Positions 26,979 to 38,356 are shown, numbered from the stretch's first letter. The stretch is DNA of 64,000 nucleotides from Pantoea sp. At-9b (GCF_000175935.2 NC_014837.1:1178001-1242000); one strand, 5' to 3'. A program made the numbers and translations. Notes: generated by a model not told the origin, from the sequence alone.

Positions 26979-27296
26979 TTAACTCCAGAGCTTTTCCAGC
27001 TCATACAGCTGGCGGCTCTCTTCCTGCATGACGTGCACAATGACGTCGCCGAGATCGACCACCACCCAATCGGCGGCAGCTTTCCCTTCCACACCTAACG
27101 GCACCAGACCGGCAGCACGTGACTCTTGCATCACATGGTCAGCGATGGAAGTCACATGGCGGGTTGATGTGCCAGTGCAGATAATCATGCAATCGGTGAT
27201 GCTGGATTTGCCCTGAACGTCGAGTGCGACGATATCCTGGCCTTTGAGATCATCAATCTTATCAATAACGAATTCTTGGAGTGCTTTACCTTGCAA
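26979..27296 (-). CDS. rsfS: Ribosome silencing factor RsfS
   Basis: A 105-aa protein that binds L14 on the large subunit and blocks subunit joining in starvation. It is nearly identical to E. coli RsfS (block [19 protein letters not shown]). No ATG fits the family start; a TTG at 27296 gives the expected second residues QGKALQEF and follows GAGGGG by 6 nt. The open frame continuing to 27380 is not homologous. In E. coli cobC precedes this gene; here the 213 bp before it are non-coding. Confidence 0.93.
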   Translation of the reverse strand: MQGKALQEFVIDKIDDLKGQDIVALDVQGKSSITDCMIICTGTSTRHVTSIADHVMQESRAAGLVPLGVEGKAAADWVVVDLGDVIVHVMQEESRQLYELEKLWS

Positions 27297-27509
27297 AAGG
27301 TTCCCCTCAAAACAGGTGATTACGGGCAGGCTGAATGCCCTGGAAACGCAGCCAAAATATGAAGCGGCGCAGTATAGCATGTCGCGATCGGTCGGCGAAA
27401 TATAGATATATTCCGCCGATCTTTCAGGTTGTCGGAAGATACGCTACGAATATTCTTCCTGGTCAGACACAGCAGGAGTTAGCGCTCTGCTGTCCGCTGC
27501 CAACCCGAA

Positions 27510-28154
27510 TTACTTAAGGTAGAGACCGGCTTGATCGATATAGTTAATGACCGCCGCAGGCAGTAAATCCGCACAGGAAACGCCCTGGTGGCGACGCTGG
27601 CGAATTTCCGTGGCTGAAATGTCATAAAGCGGCGTATCGGCCAGCCAGATAAGGCCGGACGGAAGGCGATGCAGTTGCTGCACATCGCGGGTGAGATGCT
27701 GATCCAGCCACTGTTGCATCTCAGGGGTGTCCATCTGTGCCGGATAACCCGGACGCTTGCACACCAACAAATGGCACAGCGACAACAAATCTTGCCAGCG
27801 ATGCCATTTGGATAACGTTAGCAGAGAATCCTGACCGATGATAAATCCCAGCGGCTGTTGCGCGCCGCGTTCCGCACGTAATGCTTCCAGCGTTGCAACC
27901 GTCCACGAAGGGGTTGCCCGTTCCAGCTCGCGGGTGTCGATGTCAAACAATGGACGGTCAGCAATCGCGCAGCGGAGCATCTCGACCCGTTGTTGGGCAC
28001 TGGCTTGCGGCTGTGGGCGATGGGGCGGAACGTTATTGGGCAACAGCGTGACTTTTTTCAGGCCGATCTGCTGCGCCAGTGCTTCGACCGGGTGAAGATG
28101 TCCATAATGGATCGGATCAAAGGTGCCACCAAACAGGGCATAAAGTTCAGACAT
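27510..28154 (-). CDS. nadD: Nicotinate-nucleotide adenylyltransferase NadD
   Basis: A 214-aa nucleotidyltransferase of NAD synthesis (nicotinate mononucleotide + ATP to deamido-NAD). It has the [11 protein letters not shown] substrate loop at residue 8 and the C-terminal SATEIRQR (ISATxIR motif). The ATG at 28154 lies 8 nt after GAG and overlaps the holA stop by 8 bp. The TTG at 28160 is a less likely start. Confidence 0.95.
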   Translation of the reverse strand: MSELYALFGGTFDPIHYGHLHPVEALAQQIGLKKVTLLPNNVPPHRPQPQASAQQRVEMLRCAIADRPLFDIDTRELERATPSWTVATLEALRAERGAQQPLGFIIGQDSLLTLSKWHRWQDLLSLCHLLVCKRPGYPAQMDTPEMQQWLDQHLTRDVQQLHRLPSGLIWLADTPLYDISATEIRQRRHQGVSCADLLPAAVINYIDQAGLYLK

Positions 28155-29178
28155 CAGCAAAGCTCATCGGAAAATCACGGTGACACAGCAACAGCGACAG
28201 CGTCTCCAGCTGTGGCCACAGGTTTTGACCGTAATCCTGTTTCATCGACAGTTCAATCTCCGCCAGCAAATGAATGGCGCGTTGTAACCGACGTGCATCC
28301 AGCCGTTGCAGTGCATCCATAAACAGCGCACGGCGGTTTTGCCAGATACGTTGTTGATCCATCAGGGTACGCAGTGCTTGCTGTGCCTGATGGCGTTGCA
28401 GATGCAGCAACGTCAACAGATCGCGTTGCAGGCTGCGCAACAGGATCACCACTTCACTGTCTTCTTTCTCCAGTTGATGCAGGATGTGCAGGGCGCGTTT
28501 GCTTTTTCCGGCCAGCAGCGCATCAACCCAATGGAACGGTGTAAAGTGCGCGGCATCGTTCACCGCCTCTTCCACCCGTGGCAGCGTCAGCTTGCCATCC
28601 GGCCATAATAAGGACAGCCGTTCCAGCGCCTGTGCCAGCGCCAGCAGATTGCCTTCATAGCAGTAGCAAAGCAGCTGAACTGCGGCATCATCCACATGCA
28701 GTTTCATGGCCTTGGCACGATTCATTACCCAGCGCGGCAACTGCGCCTGCTCGGGGGTCTGACACGGCACCAGCACTGCCTGAGCGCTCAGCGCTTTAAA
28801 CCAGGCGCTGTTTTCCTGCGCTTTGGTCAACTTTGTCATACGCAGCACCAGCAGTATGTCGCTGTGCAGCAGGCTGGCAAGTTTGACCAGCTGTTCCGCC
28901 ATCGCTGCGTTTGGGCCGTTTTCCGGGAAGTGCAGTGTTAAGGTTTGTCGTTGCGTAAACAGGCTGAGAGACTGGCAACTGGCGAACAGATCATCCCAAT
29001 TGGTTTGGGCATCCAGCGTCGCACTGAAGTGTTCCTCAAATCCCTGCGCCGTTGACGCCGCGCGAATGGCATCAGCACTTTCCTGAATCAGCAGCGGTTC
29101 ATTACCGGTGAGAAAATAACAGGCGCGCAGCCCCTCACGGAGTTGCGCGCTGAGTTGTTCAGGATAGATCCTGATCAT
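28147..29178 (-). CDS. holA: DNA polymerase III delta subunit HolA
   Basis: A 343-aa clamp-loader wrench subunit that opens the beta clamp. The N-terminal clamp-binding element includes [14 protein letters not shown] near residue 70, and the AAA+-like fold lacks functional Walker motifs, as expected. It overlaps lptE by 4 bp and nadD by 8 bp. Confidence 0.95.
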   Translation of the reverse strand: MIRIYPEQLSAQLREGLRACYFLTGNEPLLIQESADAIRAASTAQGFEEHFSATLDAQTNWDDLFASCQSLSLFTQRQTLTLHFPENGPNAAMAEQLVKLASLLHSDILLVLRMTKLTKAQENSAWFKALSAQAVLVPCQTPEQAQLPRWVMNRAKAMKLHVDDAAVQLLCYCYEGNLLALAQALERLSLLWPDGKLTLPRVEEAVNDAAHFTPFHWVDALLAGKSKRALHILHQLEKEDSEVVILLRSLQRDLLTLLHLQRHQAQQALRTLMDQQRIWQNRRALFMDALQRLDARRLQRAIHLLAEIELSMKQDYGQNLWPQLETLSLLLCHRDFPMSFADV

Positions 29179-29771
29179 TGCAGACTGGTAGCTGACGAGG
29201 AGGGCACTTCGGGTGAATCTCCAGGGACAATGACCTCAGGTGCTGGCAAGGTGTCTTTGTGGCTTTCCTGTGCCGCATGCACCGCCAGCAGTTTACGTAC
29301 TAACTGTTCGGCGGCGCGCTGACGCATCTCCTGCACGATCTTGTCCTGTTCGGCATCCTTCGCCAGTGCGGCGTTCGGGTTGTCGAAGAATGAACGATAC
29401 ACCGTGGTACTGATCGGGTAGATCCCTTTACCTGGCAGCAATACCTGGGCGGTGACGGTCATCACCAGTGAGTATTCAGCAGCCGTACCGCTGATAAACA
29501 CGGATGCGGTATCACGGCCCTGGCGTTCTCCACCCAGACGCAGCGTCGGAATAGTGGCGCGCGCATCTTTGGTATCTTCAACGATGCGCACATTATTCAG
29601 GCGCAGCTGCTGGCGAACGGTTCGTGCCAGTGGGCCATAGGGGTCGCCAGTGGCGACGATCAGCGTTTTCATTTCCGCGGGTATCTGGGTGGTACCACGC
29701 GGATGAAAACCACAGCCAGCGGTGATCATCACCGCCAGCAGGACAAACAGCCTGATAATCAGTTGTCGCAC
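29175..29771 (-). CDS. lptE: LPS assembly lipoprotein LptE
   Basis: A 198-aa outer-membrane lipoprotein that plugs the LptD barrel and binds LPS. Lipobox ITAGC with Cys near residue 20, followed by GFHPRG. The C-terminal ~25 residues are a disordered Ser/Pro/Glu tail. It follows leuS by 14 bp. Confidence 0.95.
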   Translation of the reverse strand: MRQLIIRLFVLLAVMITAGCGFHPRGTTQIPAEMKTLIVATGDPYGPLARTVRQQLRLNNVRIVEDTKDARATIPTLRLGGERQGRDTASVFISGTAAEYSLVMTVTAQVLLPGKGIYPISTTVYRSFFDNPNAALAKDAEQDKIVQEMRQRAAEQLVRKLLAVHAAQESHKDTLPAPEVIVPGDSPEVPSSSATSLQ

Positions 29772-29785
29772 AGTTCCTCCTGAAC

Positions 29786-32368
29786 TTAACCTACGACCAG
29801 GTTAAGCAGTTTGCCGGGGACATAAATCACTTTACGAATGGTGACGCCTTCCAGATATTTCGCCACCAGATGCTCCTGCGCGGCACGCGCCTGCACCTGC
29901 TCCTGGGTGGCATCGGGCGCAACGGTGATTTTGCCGCGCACTTTGCCGTTAACCTGAACCACCACCAGCAGTGAGTCTTCTACCATAGCCGCTTCGTCCG
30001 CAACCGGCCAGCTGGCGTCATCGATATTGCCTTCACCGCCCAGCGCTTCCCACAAGGCATAGCTGGTGTGCGGTGTGAACGGATACAGCAGACGGGTGAC
30101 GGCAACCAACGCTTCCTGCAACAGAGCGCGATCCTGCTCGCTCTCTTGCGGTGCGCGGATCAGCTTGTTCATCAGCTCCATAATCGCCGCAATCGCGGTG
30201 TTGAAGGTCTGACGACGGCCAATATCATCCGCCACTTTGGCGATGGTTTTGTGCAGATCGCGACGCAGCGCTTTCTGATCGTCGTTCAGGGCGTTCACAT
30301 CCAGCGCGACCGTTGCGCCTTTTGCCACGTGATCATACGCCAGTTTCCAGACACGTTTCAGGAAGCGGTTCGCGCCTTCCACGCCGGATTCCTGCCACTC
30401 CAGCGTCATTTCTGCCGGGGAAGCAAACATCATAAACAGACGCACGGTATCGGCACCGTAACGTTCTACCATCAACTGCGGGTCGATGCCGTTGTTTTTC
30501 GACTTGGACATTTTGCTCATGCCCGCGTACACCACTTCACGGCCCTGATTGTCGATAGCTTTTACGATACGGCCTTTTTCGTCACGCTCAACGTTGACGT
30601 CAACTGGCGAAACCCAGTTACGCTCACCGTTGGCACCGACGTAGTAGAAGGCATCCGCCAGCACCATACCCTGGCACAGCAGGCGTTTGGCTGGCTCGTT
30701 AGAGTTGACCAAGCCCGCATCACGCAGCAGCTTGTGATAGAAGCGGAAATACATCAGGTGCATGATGGCGTGTTCGATACCACCCACATACTGATCGACC
30801 GGCAGCCAGTAGTTTGCGGCAGCCGGGTCCAGCATCCCTTCGTTGTAGTTGGCACAGGTGTAGCGCGCGTAGTACCAGGAAGACTCCATGAAGGTGTCAA
30901 AGGTGTCGGTTTCACGCAGCGCAGGCTGACCATTAACGGTGGTTTTCGCCCACTCCGGATCGGCTTTGATCGGGCTGGTGATGCCGTCCATGACCACATC
31001 TTCCGGCAGGATCACCGGCAGTTGATCTTCCGGCGTTGGCATTACGGTGCCATCTTCCAGTGTTACCATCGGAATCGGCGCGCCCCAGTAACGCTGACGG
31101 GAAACACCCCAGTCGCGCAGGCGGTAGTTAACTTTACGCACGCCGACGCCTTTGGCGGTCAGCGCATCGGCGATGGCGTTAAAGCCCGCCTGATGATCGA
31201 GACCATCGTATTCGCCAGAGTTAAACAGCGTACCCTTCTCGGTCATCGCGGCCGCACTCAGGTCCGGTGCGGTGCCATCAAGGTTGAGGATAACCGGTTT
31301 GATCGCCAGATCGTATTTGGTGGCAAATTCCCAGTCGCGCTGGTCATGGCCTGGAACTGCCATCACCGCACCAGTGCCGTACTCCATCAGGACGAAGTTG
31401 GCGACCCAGACCGGGATCTCTTCGCCAGTCAGCGGATGGATAGCATGCAGGCCGGTGGCCATGCCTTTTTTCTCCATCGTCGCCATATCGGCTTCTGCCA
31501 CTTTGGTGTTACGGCATTCGTCAATGAAATCCACCAGCGCCGGATTGCGGGCTGCGGCCTGCTGTGCCAAAGGATGACCGGCGGCAACGGCAACATAGGT
31601 TGCGCCCATAAAGGTGTCCGGGCGGGTGGTGTAGACCGTCACTTTCTCGTCGCTGTTGGCAACGTTGAAGGTGATTTCCACGCCTTCAGAACGGCCAATC
31701 CAGTTACGCTGCATGGTTTTGACCTGCTCCGGCCAGTCTTCCAGCGTGTCGAGGTCGTTCAGCAACTCTTCCGCGTAGTCAGTGATTTTGACAAACCACT
31801 GCGGGATCTCTTTACGCTCAACTTTGGTGTCACAGCGCCAGCAGCAGCCGTCGATAACCTGCTCGTTCGCCAGCACTGTCTGGTCGTTCGGGCACCAGTT
31901 AACCGCAGAGGTCTTCTTATAAACCAGACCTTTTTCGTACAGTTTGGTGAAGAACCACTGTTCCCAGCGATAATATTCCGGCTGGCAGGTTGCCAGTTCG
32001 CGGCTCCAGTCATAGCCAAAACCCAGCAGCTTGAGCTGGTTTTTCATGTACTGGATGTTGTCGTAAGTCCAGGGAGCGGGAGCGGTGTTATTTTTGACCG
32101 CCGCGCCTTCAGCGGGCAGACCAAATGCATCCCAACCAATGGGTTGCAGCACGTTTTTGCCCAGCATGCGCTGATAACGGGCAATCACATCACCGATGGT
32201 GTAGTTACGCACATGGCCCATGTGCAGGCGGCCGGAAGGATAGGGCAGCATAGAGAGGCAGTAGTATTTCTCTTTGCCTTCCTGCTCGGTCACTTTAAAG
32301 GTTTCATTTTCGTCCCAGTGCTGCTGGACGCGGGATTCTATCTCTTCCGGGCGGTATTGCTCTTGCAT
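29786..32368 (-). CDS. leuS: Leucyl-tRNA synthetase LeuS
   Basis: An 860-aa class Ia synthetase. The HIGH motif is HMGHVRNY near residue 48, and KMSKS ([12 protein letters not shown]) is near residue 618. The CP1 editing domain lies between (threonine-rich [20 protein letters not shown] near 250). Same length as E. coli LeuS. The first gene of the leuS-lptE-holA-nadD operon, divergent from ybeL. Confidence 0.97.
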   Translation of the reverse strand: MQEQYRPEEIESRVQQHWDENETFKVTEQEGKEKYYCLSMLPYPSGRLHMGHVRNYTIGDVIARYQRMLGKNVLQPIGWDAFGLPAEGAAVKNNTAPAPWTYDNIQYMKNQLKLLGFGYDWSRELATCQPEYYRWEQWFFTKLYEKGLVYKKTSAVNWCPNDQTVLANEQVIDGCCWRCDTKVERKEIPQWFVKITDYAEELLNDLDTLEDWPEQVKTMQRNWIGRSEGVEITFNVANSDEKVTVYTTRPDTFMGATYVAVAAGHPLAQQAAARNPALVDFIDECRNTKVAEADMATMEKKGMATGLHAIHPLTGEEIPVWVANFVLMEYGTGAVMAVPGHDQRDWEFATKYDLAIKPVILNLDGTAPDLSAAAMTEKGTLFNSGEYDGLDHQAGFNAIADALTAKGVGVRKVNYRLRDWGVSRQRYWGAPIPMVTLEDGTVMPTPEDQLPVILPEDVVMDGITSPIKADPEWAKTTVNGQPALRETDTFDTFMESSWYYARYTCANYNEGMLDPAAANYWLPVDQYVGGIEHAIMHLMYFRFYHKLLRDAGLVNSNEPAKRLLCQGMVLADAFYYVGANGERNWVSPVDVNVERDEKGRIVKAIDNQGREVVYAGMSKMSKSKNNGIDPQLMVERYGADTVRLFMMFASPAEMTLEWQESGVEGANRFLKRVWKLAYDHVAKGATVALDVNALNDDQKALRRDLHKTIAKVADDIGRRQTFNTAIAAIMELMNKLIRAPQESEQDRALLQEALVAVTRLLYPFTPHTSYALWEALGGEGNIDDASWPVADEAAMVEDSLLVVVQVNGKVRGKITVAPDATQEQVQARAAQEHLVAKYLEGVTIRKVIYVPGKLLNLVVG

Positions 32369-32582
32369 GGCTGCCTGTGGTCCTTAATGAATATCGCTCT
32401 AAGCGTACTTTTAGATCCGCATAGCATACCCATAAGGCTGCCCCTCAACAACACTTCACGCCTTTGCCCGGGCGATTTCTGCTGAATGCGCCGCCACATT
32501 CACCCTTTTGTGATTTCCTCCGCTGGTGTACCCGCCAATGACTAAACTTAATCAGAGTATCCGCAGCAGAAAGGAGAACAAA

Positions 32583-33065
32583 ATGAATAACGTGGCGCAG
32601 GTATATCGTGCAACGGTAGCAGCATTAACCCAACGGCTGGAACGTGGCGAGCGTGATATCGATGCGCTGGTCGCCAGCGCCCGCCTGCGCTTGCTGGCGC
32701 AGCAAAATTTGACCTCAGCAGAGGTCGATGAAGTGATGCGTGCGGTACGGCGGGATTTGCAGGAGTTTGCGCTCAGCTATGAGGAGTCTTCCGATGCGCT
32801 GGGTGACTCGCTTTTTATGCGGGTGATCCGTGAAAGTATCTGGAAGGAGCTGGCGGACATCACCGATAAGAGTCAACTGGAGTGGCGCGAGGTATTTCAG
32901 GATCTGCGCCATCATGGCGTCTATCAAAGCGGTGAGGTGGTTGGGTTGGGTAATCTGGTGTGTGAGAAGTGTCATTTTACCCGCGCCATTTATACCCCGG
33001 AAACCTTAACCCGTTGCCCGGAGTGTGGACACGATCAGTTCCAGCGTCAGCCATTTGAACCCTGA
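32583..33065 (+). CDS. ybeL: Zinc-ribbon-containing protein YbeL
   Basis: A 160-aa DUF1451 protein: helical N-terminal 110 residues and a C-terminal zinc ribbon (VCEKCHF...CPECGHDQF, two CxxC pairs). Function unknown. The ATG at 32583 follows AAAGGAG by 6 nt; an earlier in-frame start at 32526 has no ribosome site. A 71-bp repeat element begins just after the stop codon. Confidence 0.9.
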   Translation: MNNVAQVYRATVAALTQRLERGERDIDALVASARLRLLAQQNLTSAEVDEVMRAVRRDLQEFALSYEESSDALGDSLFMRVIRESIWKELADITDKSQLEWREVFQDLRHHGVYQSGEVVGLGNLVCEKCHFTRAIYTPETLTRCPECGHDQFQRQPFEP

Positions 33066-33068
33066 TCC

Positions 33069-33145
33069 TATGCCGTAGCGGCGCGATTTATCGCGCAATT
33101 CCGTGCGCGTTGCCGGAAAAAACGCGCGATAAATCGCGCCGCTAC
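33069..33145. repeat. Inverted-repeat element, copy 1 (REP/BIME-like)
   Basis: Two 22-bp perfect complementary arms (33075-33096 and 33124-33145, starting GTAGCGGCGCGATTTATC) separated by a 27-bp centre, preceded by TATGCC. A second copy of the same 71-bp length lies at 60907-60977 with identical outer arm and a different centre. It sits between ybeL and the convergent gltL, typical of REP-derived elements, and can fold as a long hairpin. Confidence 0.85.
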
Positions 33146-33155
33146 GGGTTATGCG

Positions 33156-33881
33156 TTAGTGCAGGATCTTCGCCAGGAAGTCTTTGGCACGGTCGGACTG
33201 CGGATTGTTAAAGAAGTCGTCTTTGTTGGTGTCTTCAACAATCTTGCCTTCATCCATAAAGATCACGCGGTTAGCAACTTTGCGGGCAAAGCCCATCTCG
33301 TGGGTGACCACCATCATGGTCATGCCTTCCTGTGCCAACTCCACCATCACGTCCAGCACTTCATTGATCATTTCCGGGTCGAGTGCCGATGTCGGTTCAT
33401 CGAACAGCATCGCGACCGGGTCCATGCACAGCGCACGGGCGATGGCCACACGCTGTTGCTGACCGCCGGAAAGCTGGCCGGGAAACTTGTCAGCATGCGC
33501 AGATAAACCGACACGCGCCAGCAGCTTCAGCCCTTTTTCGCGTGCCGCCTTCTTATCGCGCTTCAGCACTTTTACCTGCGCCAGCGTCAGGTTATCAACG
33601 ATGCTGAGATGCGGGAACAGTTCGAAATGCTGGAACACCATACCCACCTTACTGCGCAGTTGCGCAAGGTTGGTTTTCTTGTCATTGACTTCAATGCCCG
33701 TCACCTGAATGCTGCCCTGCTGGATGGGTTCCAGACCATTCACCGTTTTGATCAGCGTCGATTTGCCGGAACCGGACGGTCCGCATACCACCACCACTTC
33801 CCCGGTTTTGACTTCGGTGGAGCAGTCGGTCAGCACCTGAAAGTGCCCATACCACTTAGATACATTTTTCAGGCTAATCAT
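33156..33881 (-). CDS. gltL: Glutamate/aspartate ABC transporter ATPase GltL
   Basis: A 241-aa ATPase with Walker [18 protein letters not shown] signature and Walker [15 protein letters not shown]. Last gene of gltIJKL, adjoining gltK without gap. Near-identical to E. coli GltL. Confidence 0.95.
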   Translation of the reverse strand: MISLKNVSKWYGHFQVLTDCSTEVKTGEVVVVCGPSGSGKSTLIKTVNGLEPIQQGSIQVTGIEVNDKKTNLAQLRSKVGMVFQHFELFPHLSIVDNLTLAQVKVLKRDKKAAREKGLKLLARVGLSAHADKFPGQLSGGQQQRVAIARALCMDPVAMLFDEPTSALDPEMINEVLDVMVELAQEGMTMMVVTHEMGFARKVANRVIFMDEGKIVEDTNKDDFFNNPQSDRAKDFLAKILH

Positions 33882-34559
33882 TTAAACCGTCCTTTTTCTT
33901 TTCAGATAGCTAACCAACAACGAAGCGCTCAGGCTGATCACAAAGTAGACCAGACCAGCAAACAAAATCATTTCTACCTGGGTGCCGTCACGCTCGCCAA
34001 TGGTGGACGCGGTACGGAAGAAATCGGCCAGGCTAAGTACGTAGACCAACGAGGTATCCTGAAACAGCACAATCCCCTGGGTCAGCAACAGCGGCACCAT
34101 CGCACGAAATGCCTGCGGCAGGATCACCAGTTGCATCGATTGCCAATGGGTCATGCCCAGCGCCAGTGCGGCACTGGATTGGCCACGGGCGATACTGATG
34201 ATACCGGCACGGATAATCTCCGAATAATATGCGGCCTCAAACAACGAAAAGGCCACCATCGCCGAAATCAGACGAATGTCGGTCTTCGGCGACAAGCCCA
34301 GCACCTGTTGCAGGAAACTCGGCACCACCAGGTAAAACCACAGCAGCACCATCACCAGCGGCACGGAGCGGAACAGGTTAACGTACAGTTTGGCGAACCA
34401 GCGGATCGGTGCGAAGGCCGACAGGCGCATCACTGCCAGGAGGGTGCCCCAGATAATGCCAAATACCACCGCAGTCAGGGTAATTTTAAGCGTAATCACC
34501 ATGCCGTTCAGCAGGTAGGGCAGGCTGGGAGGAATCGAACTCCAGTCAAAATCGTACAT
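33882..34559 (-). CDS. gltK: Glutamate/aspartate ABC permease GltK
   Basis: A 225-aa permease with five membrane segments and the EAA loop ([21 protein letters not shown]). Pairs with GltJ. The start codon overlaps the gltJ stop by one base. Confidence 0.95.
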   Translation of the reverse strand: MYDFDWSSIPPSLPYLLNGMVITLKITLTAVVFGIIWGTLLAVMRLSAFAPIRWFAKLYVNLFRSVPLVMVLLWFYLVVPSFLQQVLGLSPKTDIRLISAMVAFSLFEAAYYSEIIRAGIISIARGQSSAALALGMTHWQSMQLVILPQAFRAMVPLLLTQGIVLFQDTSLVYVLSLADFFRTASTIGERDGTQVEMILFAGLVYFVISLSASLLVSYLKRKRTV

Positions 34560-35299
34560 TATTTCCCTCCCATATTGCCGGGCAGACGCACTTTGCGTTC
34601 CACCAGGCTCATCAACAGCATGATCACCAGGTTGATAGCAATGTAAGCCAGGGTGATGGCGGTGAAAGATTCATAGGCGTGTGCCGAGTAATCCAGCAAC
34701 TTACCGGCCTGTGCAGCCATATCCACCAGCCCGATGGTGGAGGCAATGGCCGAGTTTTTCACCAGGTTCAGCATTTCCGAAGTCATCGGCGGCACAATCA
34801 CGCGATAGGCATTCGGCAGCAGCACGTAGCGATAGGTTTGCGGCAGCGTCAGCCCCATCGCCAGACCCGCATTTTTCTGACCACGCGGCAGCGACTGAAT
34901 CGCGGCACGCACCTGCTCACTCACGCGGGCACCGGTAAACAGGCCGAGACATACCACGGACGAGGAGAAGAACTGAATGTTCGGGTCCAGCTCCGATTTA
35001 AACCACATGCCCAGGCTCTCCCCTACCAGTTCTGGGGCGACCAGATACCAGAAGAAGAACTGCACAATCAGCGGAATATTACGAAACAATTCCACGTAGC
35101 AGGTACCTATCGTCGATAGCAGCCGATTAGGCACGGTACGCAGAATGCCAAAGAAGGAACCTACGAAGAAAGCGATAATCCAGGCGCAGCAGGAGACGGC
35201 GATGGTCACCTGAAATCCGGACCACAGCCAGCCGAGGTAGGTCGTGTTGCCGAACGGGGCGGGTTGTAAAAAGATGCCCCAGTTCCAGTCGATACCCAT
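34559..35299 (-). CDS. gltJ: Glutamate/aspartate ABC permease GltJ
   Basis: A 246-aa permease with the EAA loop region [19 protein letters not shown]. It is the first gene after the intergenic sroC-like sequence and is reached only by transcripts that read through the terminator 14 nt before its start codon. Confidence 0.95.
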   Translation of the reverse strand: MGIDWNWGIFLQPAPFGNTTYLGWLWSGFQVTIAVSCCAWIIAFFVGSFFGILRTVPNRLLSTIGTCYVELFRNIPLIVQFFFWYLVAPELVGESLGMWFKSELDPNIQFFSSSVVCLGLFTGARVSEQVRAAIQSLPRGQKNAGLAMGLTLPQTYRYVLLPNAYRVIVPPMTSEMLNLVKNSAIASTIGLVDMAAQAGKLLDYSAHAYESFTAITLAYIAINLVIMLLMSLVERKVRLPGNMGGK

Positions 35300-35312
35300 A
35301 TCTAGCTCCGGT

Positions 35313-35341
35313 AAAAAAAGGGTAGCTGAGCACAGCTACCC
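35313..35341 (-). terminator. Internal terminator before gltJ (sroC 3' end)
   Basis: Perfect 9-bp stem with a 4-nt loop and seven T residues on the minus strand, 14 nt before the gltJ start codon. Confidence 0.9.
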
Positions 35342-35461
35342 GGAAGATTGATGAACGGTGTCTTGCTTACTCTTCTCAGGGGAACGACCTGAGAGAGTCT
35401 GTCTGTCCGCACCGTGTTTTCAGCAATCGAGAGGGCAGCATGCCTGCCCTTATTGTGGTTG
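35313..35461 (-). ncRNA. sroC: SroC-like sRNA in the gltI-gltJ intercistronic region
   Basis: The 162-bp gltI-gltJ gap carries three hairpins in the order of transcription: AGGGCAG/CTGCCCT (35432-35450), TCTCAGG/CCTGAGA (about 35375-35395), and a perfect terminator GGGTAGCTG-tgct-CAGCTACCC followed by T7. In E. coli and Salmonella the same place encodes SroC, an RNA processed from gltI mRNA that sequesters GcvB. Position and architecture match; primary sequence was not compared. The 5' end is approximate. A C/A-rich AACAACCACAATAA lies at its start. Confidence 0.65.
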
Positions 35462-36388
35462 TTAGTTCATTGCCTTGTCGTTTGGTGCTTTGAACAGCGC
35501 TTTCATGTCATCCGAGAGATCAAAATTGATGTTCATGCCTTTTGGCGGGATCGGGTTTTTGAACCACTTATCAAACCATTTGGCCGCTTCGCCAGAGGTC
35601 TGCGCCTGGGCGATGGTGTCATCCATCAGCTTTTTAAACTCCGGATCGTTTTTGCGCAGCATACAGCCGTAGGCTTCATGCGATTGCGGCGTGCCGAGAA
35701 TTTCCCAGTTATCCGGTTTCTTCGCTTTAGCGCGCTCACCGGCCAACAGGGCATCATCCATCATAAAGGCCACGGCACGACCGGTTTCCAGCGTGCGGAA
35801 GGAGTCACCGTGATCTTTGGCACTGATAATACGCATGCCCATTTTTTGTGAGTCATTCAGCTTGTTCAGCAGAATTTCTGAGGTGGTGCCGGAAGTGACC
35901 ACCACGGTTTTGCCTTTCAGATCGGCGAAATCTTTGATCGGGCCGCCTTTTTTCACCAGCAGACGCGTACCGACCACGAAGATGGTGTCAGAGAAAGCCG
36001 CCTGTTGCTGGCGCTCCAGGTTGTTGGTGGTGGAGCCACATTCGAAATCAAAGGTGCCGTTTTGCAGTAACGGGATACGGTTCTGCGAGGTGATCGGCAG
36101 CATTTTGACCTGCAAATCGGGTTTGTTCAGCTTTTTCTTGATGGCCTCAACGATCGCGTTGGAATAGTCCTGCGAATAACCGACGACTTTTTGCTCATTG
36201 TCGTAGTAAGAGAAGGGAACAGACGATTCGCGATGCCCGACGACAATCACGCCATTTTTGCTGATCTTTTCCAGCGTGCTGACTTGTTGATCGGCCGGTG
36301 CTGCGGCTGCGGGTTTAGCATCTTCCGCATGAGCCACGGAGGCGAGGCCAGCCAGAGCCAGGCAAAGGCCCAGTTTCCGTAATTTCAT
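35462..36388 (-). CDS. gltI: Glutamate/aspartate-binding periplasmic protein GltI
   Basis: A 308-aa SBP family 3 protein. The signal peptide (MKLRKLGLCLALAGLASVAHA) is followed by an Ala/Pro-rich stretch and the binding lobes (HRESSVPFSYYDNEQKVVGYS). The ATG at 36388 follows AAGGAG; the open frame to 36487 is not homologous. Its leader contains a GcvB-type CACAACAT motif. Confidence 0.95.
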   Translation of the reverse strand: MKLRKLGLCLALAGLASVAHAEDAKPAAAAPADQQVSTLEKISKNGVIVVGHRESSVPFSYYDNEQKVVGYSQDYSNAIVEAIKKKLNKPDLQVKMLPITSQNRIPLLQNGTFDFECGSTTNNLERQQQAAFSDTIFVVGTRLLVKKGGPIKDFADLKGKTVVVTSGTTSEILLNKLNDSQKMGMRIISAKDHGDSFRTLETGRAVAFMMDDALLAGERAKAKKPDNWEILGTPQSHEAYGCMLRKNDPEFKKLMDDTIAQAQTSGEAAKWFDKWFKNPIPPKGMNINFDLSDDMKALFKAPNDKAMN

Positions 36389-36440
36389 CTCCAACTCCTT
36401 CGTATTGCTGGTGCACAGCAGATAAACTGCGCAGATTGTG

Positions 36441-36448
36441 ATGTTGTG
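36441..36448 (-). promoter_or_regulatory. Candidate GcvB target site in the gltI leader
   Basis: CACAACAT, within ACACACAACATCACAA, lies 53 nt upstream of the gltI start. It matches the C/A-rich motif bound by the G/U-rich R1 region of GcvB, and Salmonella gltI is repressed through a site at a similar distance. Confidence 0.6.
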
Positions 36449-36778
36449 TGTATTTTCCGCTGCTTTTCTGATTATCCCGTAGCGCAACTGCGCGCAGGAT
36501 AGTGCTTAACATAGCGAATTGTTAACGCAATGAAACAAAAAAGTTTCTTTTTTGCGAGCCGCTCCGCACCAATAAAAAGCAAAATTTGACCTCTGCGCCA
36601 CAATGGTGCGCATCGTTGCCTTATTACGGTGCTTAATGGCGAACATAACGCTGACAAAAGCTGATGTTTGCGAAAAACACTGAAATAAATAGCAATGATC
36701 GTGCCAAAGCGATTAATGAGTGTAAAAAGCCAGCAGAGAATGTGGCAAAGGCAGGGGAAGGGAGCGGAAAAATGCGAT
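36449..36778. other. gltI promoter region
   Basis: About 330 bp between the GcvB-type site and the lnt terminator with no gene I can support. It should hold the gltI promoter. I could not single out a convincing -35/-10 pair. Confidence 0.4.
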
Positions 36779-36807
36779 AAAAAAAGGCGAAGGATACGCT
36801 TCGCCTT
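36779..36807 (-). terminator. Terminator of the miaB-ybeZYX-lnt operon
   Basis: AAGGCGAAG-(6 nt)-CTTCGCCTT followed by a T-run on the minus strand, about 19 nt after the lnt stop. Confidence 0.85.
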
Positions 36808-36825
36808 GATCACAGCAGGGGGAGA

Positions 36826-38352
36826 TTAGCGGCGACGGCGTACCAGCGCCAGCACCACACCCAGTAACGTCAGCAGCCATACCGGCCAGATACCCACTTT
36901 GGCATAAGGTGTTGCACCGGTGGTCGGGGTCACTTTTGCCGTCAGGACATCACGCGTGAATTGAGGCAGCATCTTTTCCACATCCCCGTTGGCATTCACC
37001 ACGGCCGTGACGCCATTGTTGGTATCACGCAGTAACGGACGGCCCAGCTCCAGCGCTCGCATTCTCGCCATCTGGAAATGCTGCCATGGGCCGATGGAGT
37101 GACCAAACCAGGCATCGTTCGAAACGGTAAGCAGGAAGTTGGTATCCTGATGGAAATTGGCGCGAACCTGCTCACCCAGTACGATTTCATAGCAGATGGC
37201 AGCGGTCAGGTTGTAACCCGCGACTTTCAACGCGGGCTGGATATAAGCGCCACGGCTGAACGAGGACATCGGTAAATCGAAGAACGGCGCCAGTGGCCGT
37301 AATAAATCTTCCAGCGGAACAAACTCGCCAAACGGCACCAGATGGTTCTTCTGATAGCGATTCTGGCTTTGATAGCTGTAAGGTTGCTCGCCGCCCAACA
37401 CAATCACCGTATTGTAATCGTGGTAACGGTTATCACCTTCCAGACGAGAATCGACGATGCCGGTAATCAGTGAACTGCCACGGGCGCGCAGTTCTTCATC
37501 CAGCGCGTGCAGGAAGGGCTGCTGGTTACTTTCCAGGTCGGTAATCGCCGATTCGGGCCAGATGATAATGGGCGCTTTACCCATCCACGGCTGACTGTAA
37601 GAGGTATACACCCGCAGCGTATTCAGCAACTGCTGTGGATCCCACTTCATTGATTGCGGAATGTTGCCCTGGACCATTGCCACATCAACACTGCGTTCCG
37701 GCAGCGGTTGATACCACTGCAACATGCGGAGCGGCCACGGCAGTAGCAGCAGCAGCGCGGCGGCGATCAGGCTTTTCACGTTGCGTTGATGCCACGCATA
37801 CGCCAGCAGACCGGCAATGACCACCAACAGGAAGGTAATCGTTTCGACCCCAGCCAGTGGAGCCAGACCTTTCAGCGGACCATTAATCTGGCTGTAACCA
37901 AACTGGAGCCATGGAAAGCCGGTGAGGATCCAACCGCGCAGGAATTCGGTGATTTGCCATAATGCCGGGGCCGCCACCGCCAGACGCCATAAGGTGGCGC
38001 GTGGCCACAGGCGATTCAGCAAAATGGCAAACAGCATCGGGTAGAGCGACAGGTAGGCTGCCAGCAATACCACCAGGAAAACGTTAACCGGTCCTGGCAT
38101 GCCACCAAAGGTCGCGATGCTGACATACACCCAGTTGATACCGCTGCCGAACAGGCCAAAAGCCCAGACGAAGCCAATCGCGGCCGCCTGCGCAGTACGA
38201 CGGTCCAGTAACAGCAGTTGCAAGCCGCACAGCGAAATCAGTGCCGCGGGCCAGAAATCATATGGGGAAAAGGAAAGGGTGCCGATGGCACCCGTAATTA
38301 ACGCCAGCAGCAGGCGAACCCGCTGCCGCGAGTAGAGAGAGGCTAAAGCCAT
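36826..38352 (-). CDS. lnt: Apolipoprotein N-acyltransferase Lnt
   Basis: A 508-aa inner-membrane enzyme that adds the third acyl chain to lipoproteins. About seven membrane segments surround a nitrilase-type periplasmic domain with the triad Glu in [10 protein letters not shown], Lys in [11 protein letters not shown] and Cys in TAAICYEIV. The Met at 38352 matches the E. coli start (MAFASL). An upstream ATG at 38367 overlaps corC and is possible; neither has a clear ribosome site. Confidence 0.95.
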   Translation of the reverse strand: MALASLYSRQRVRLLLALITGAIGTLSFSPYDFWPAALISLCGLQLLLLDRRTAQAAAIGFVWAFGLFGSGINWVYVSIATFGGMPGPVNVFLVVLLAAYLSLYPMLFAILLNRLWPRATLWRLAVAAPALWQITEFLRGWILTGFPWLQFGYSQINGPLKGLAPLAGVETITFLLVVIAGLLAYAWHQRNVKSLIAAALLLLLPWPLRMLQWYQPLPERSVDVAMVQGNIPQSMKWDPQQLLNTLRVYTSYSQPWMGKAPIIIWPESAITDLESNQQPFLHALDEELRARGSSLITGIVDSRLEGDNRYHDYNTVIVLGGEQPYSYQSQNRYQKNHLVPFGEFVPLEDLLRPLAPFFDLPMSSFSRGAYIQPALKVAGYNLTAAICYEIVLGEQVRANFHQDTNFLLTVSNDAWFGHSIGPWQHFQMARMRALELGRPLLRDTNNGVTAVVNANGDVEKMLPQFTRDVLTAKVTPTTGATPYAKVGIWPVWLLTLLGVVLALVRRRR

Positions 38353-38356
38353 AAAG

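Noticed and set aside
30068..32485. 805-codon open frame on the + strand
   Set aside because: It is antisense to leuS along its whole length, has no family similarity that I can see, and reflects the codon bias of leuS.
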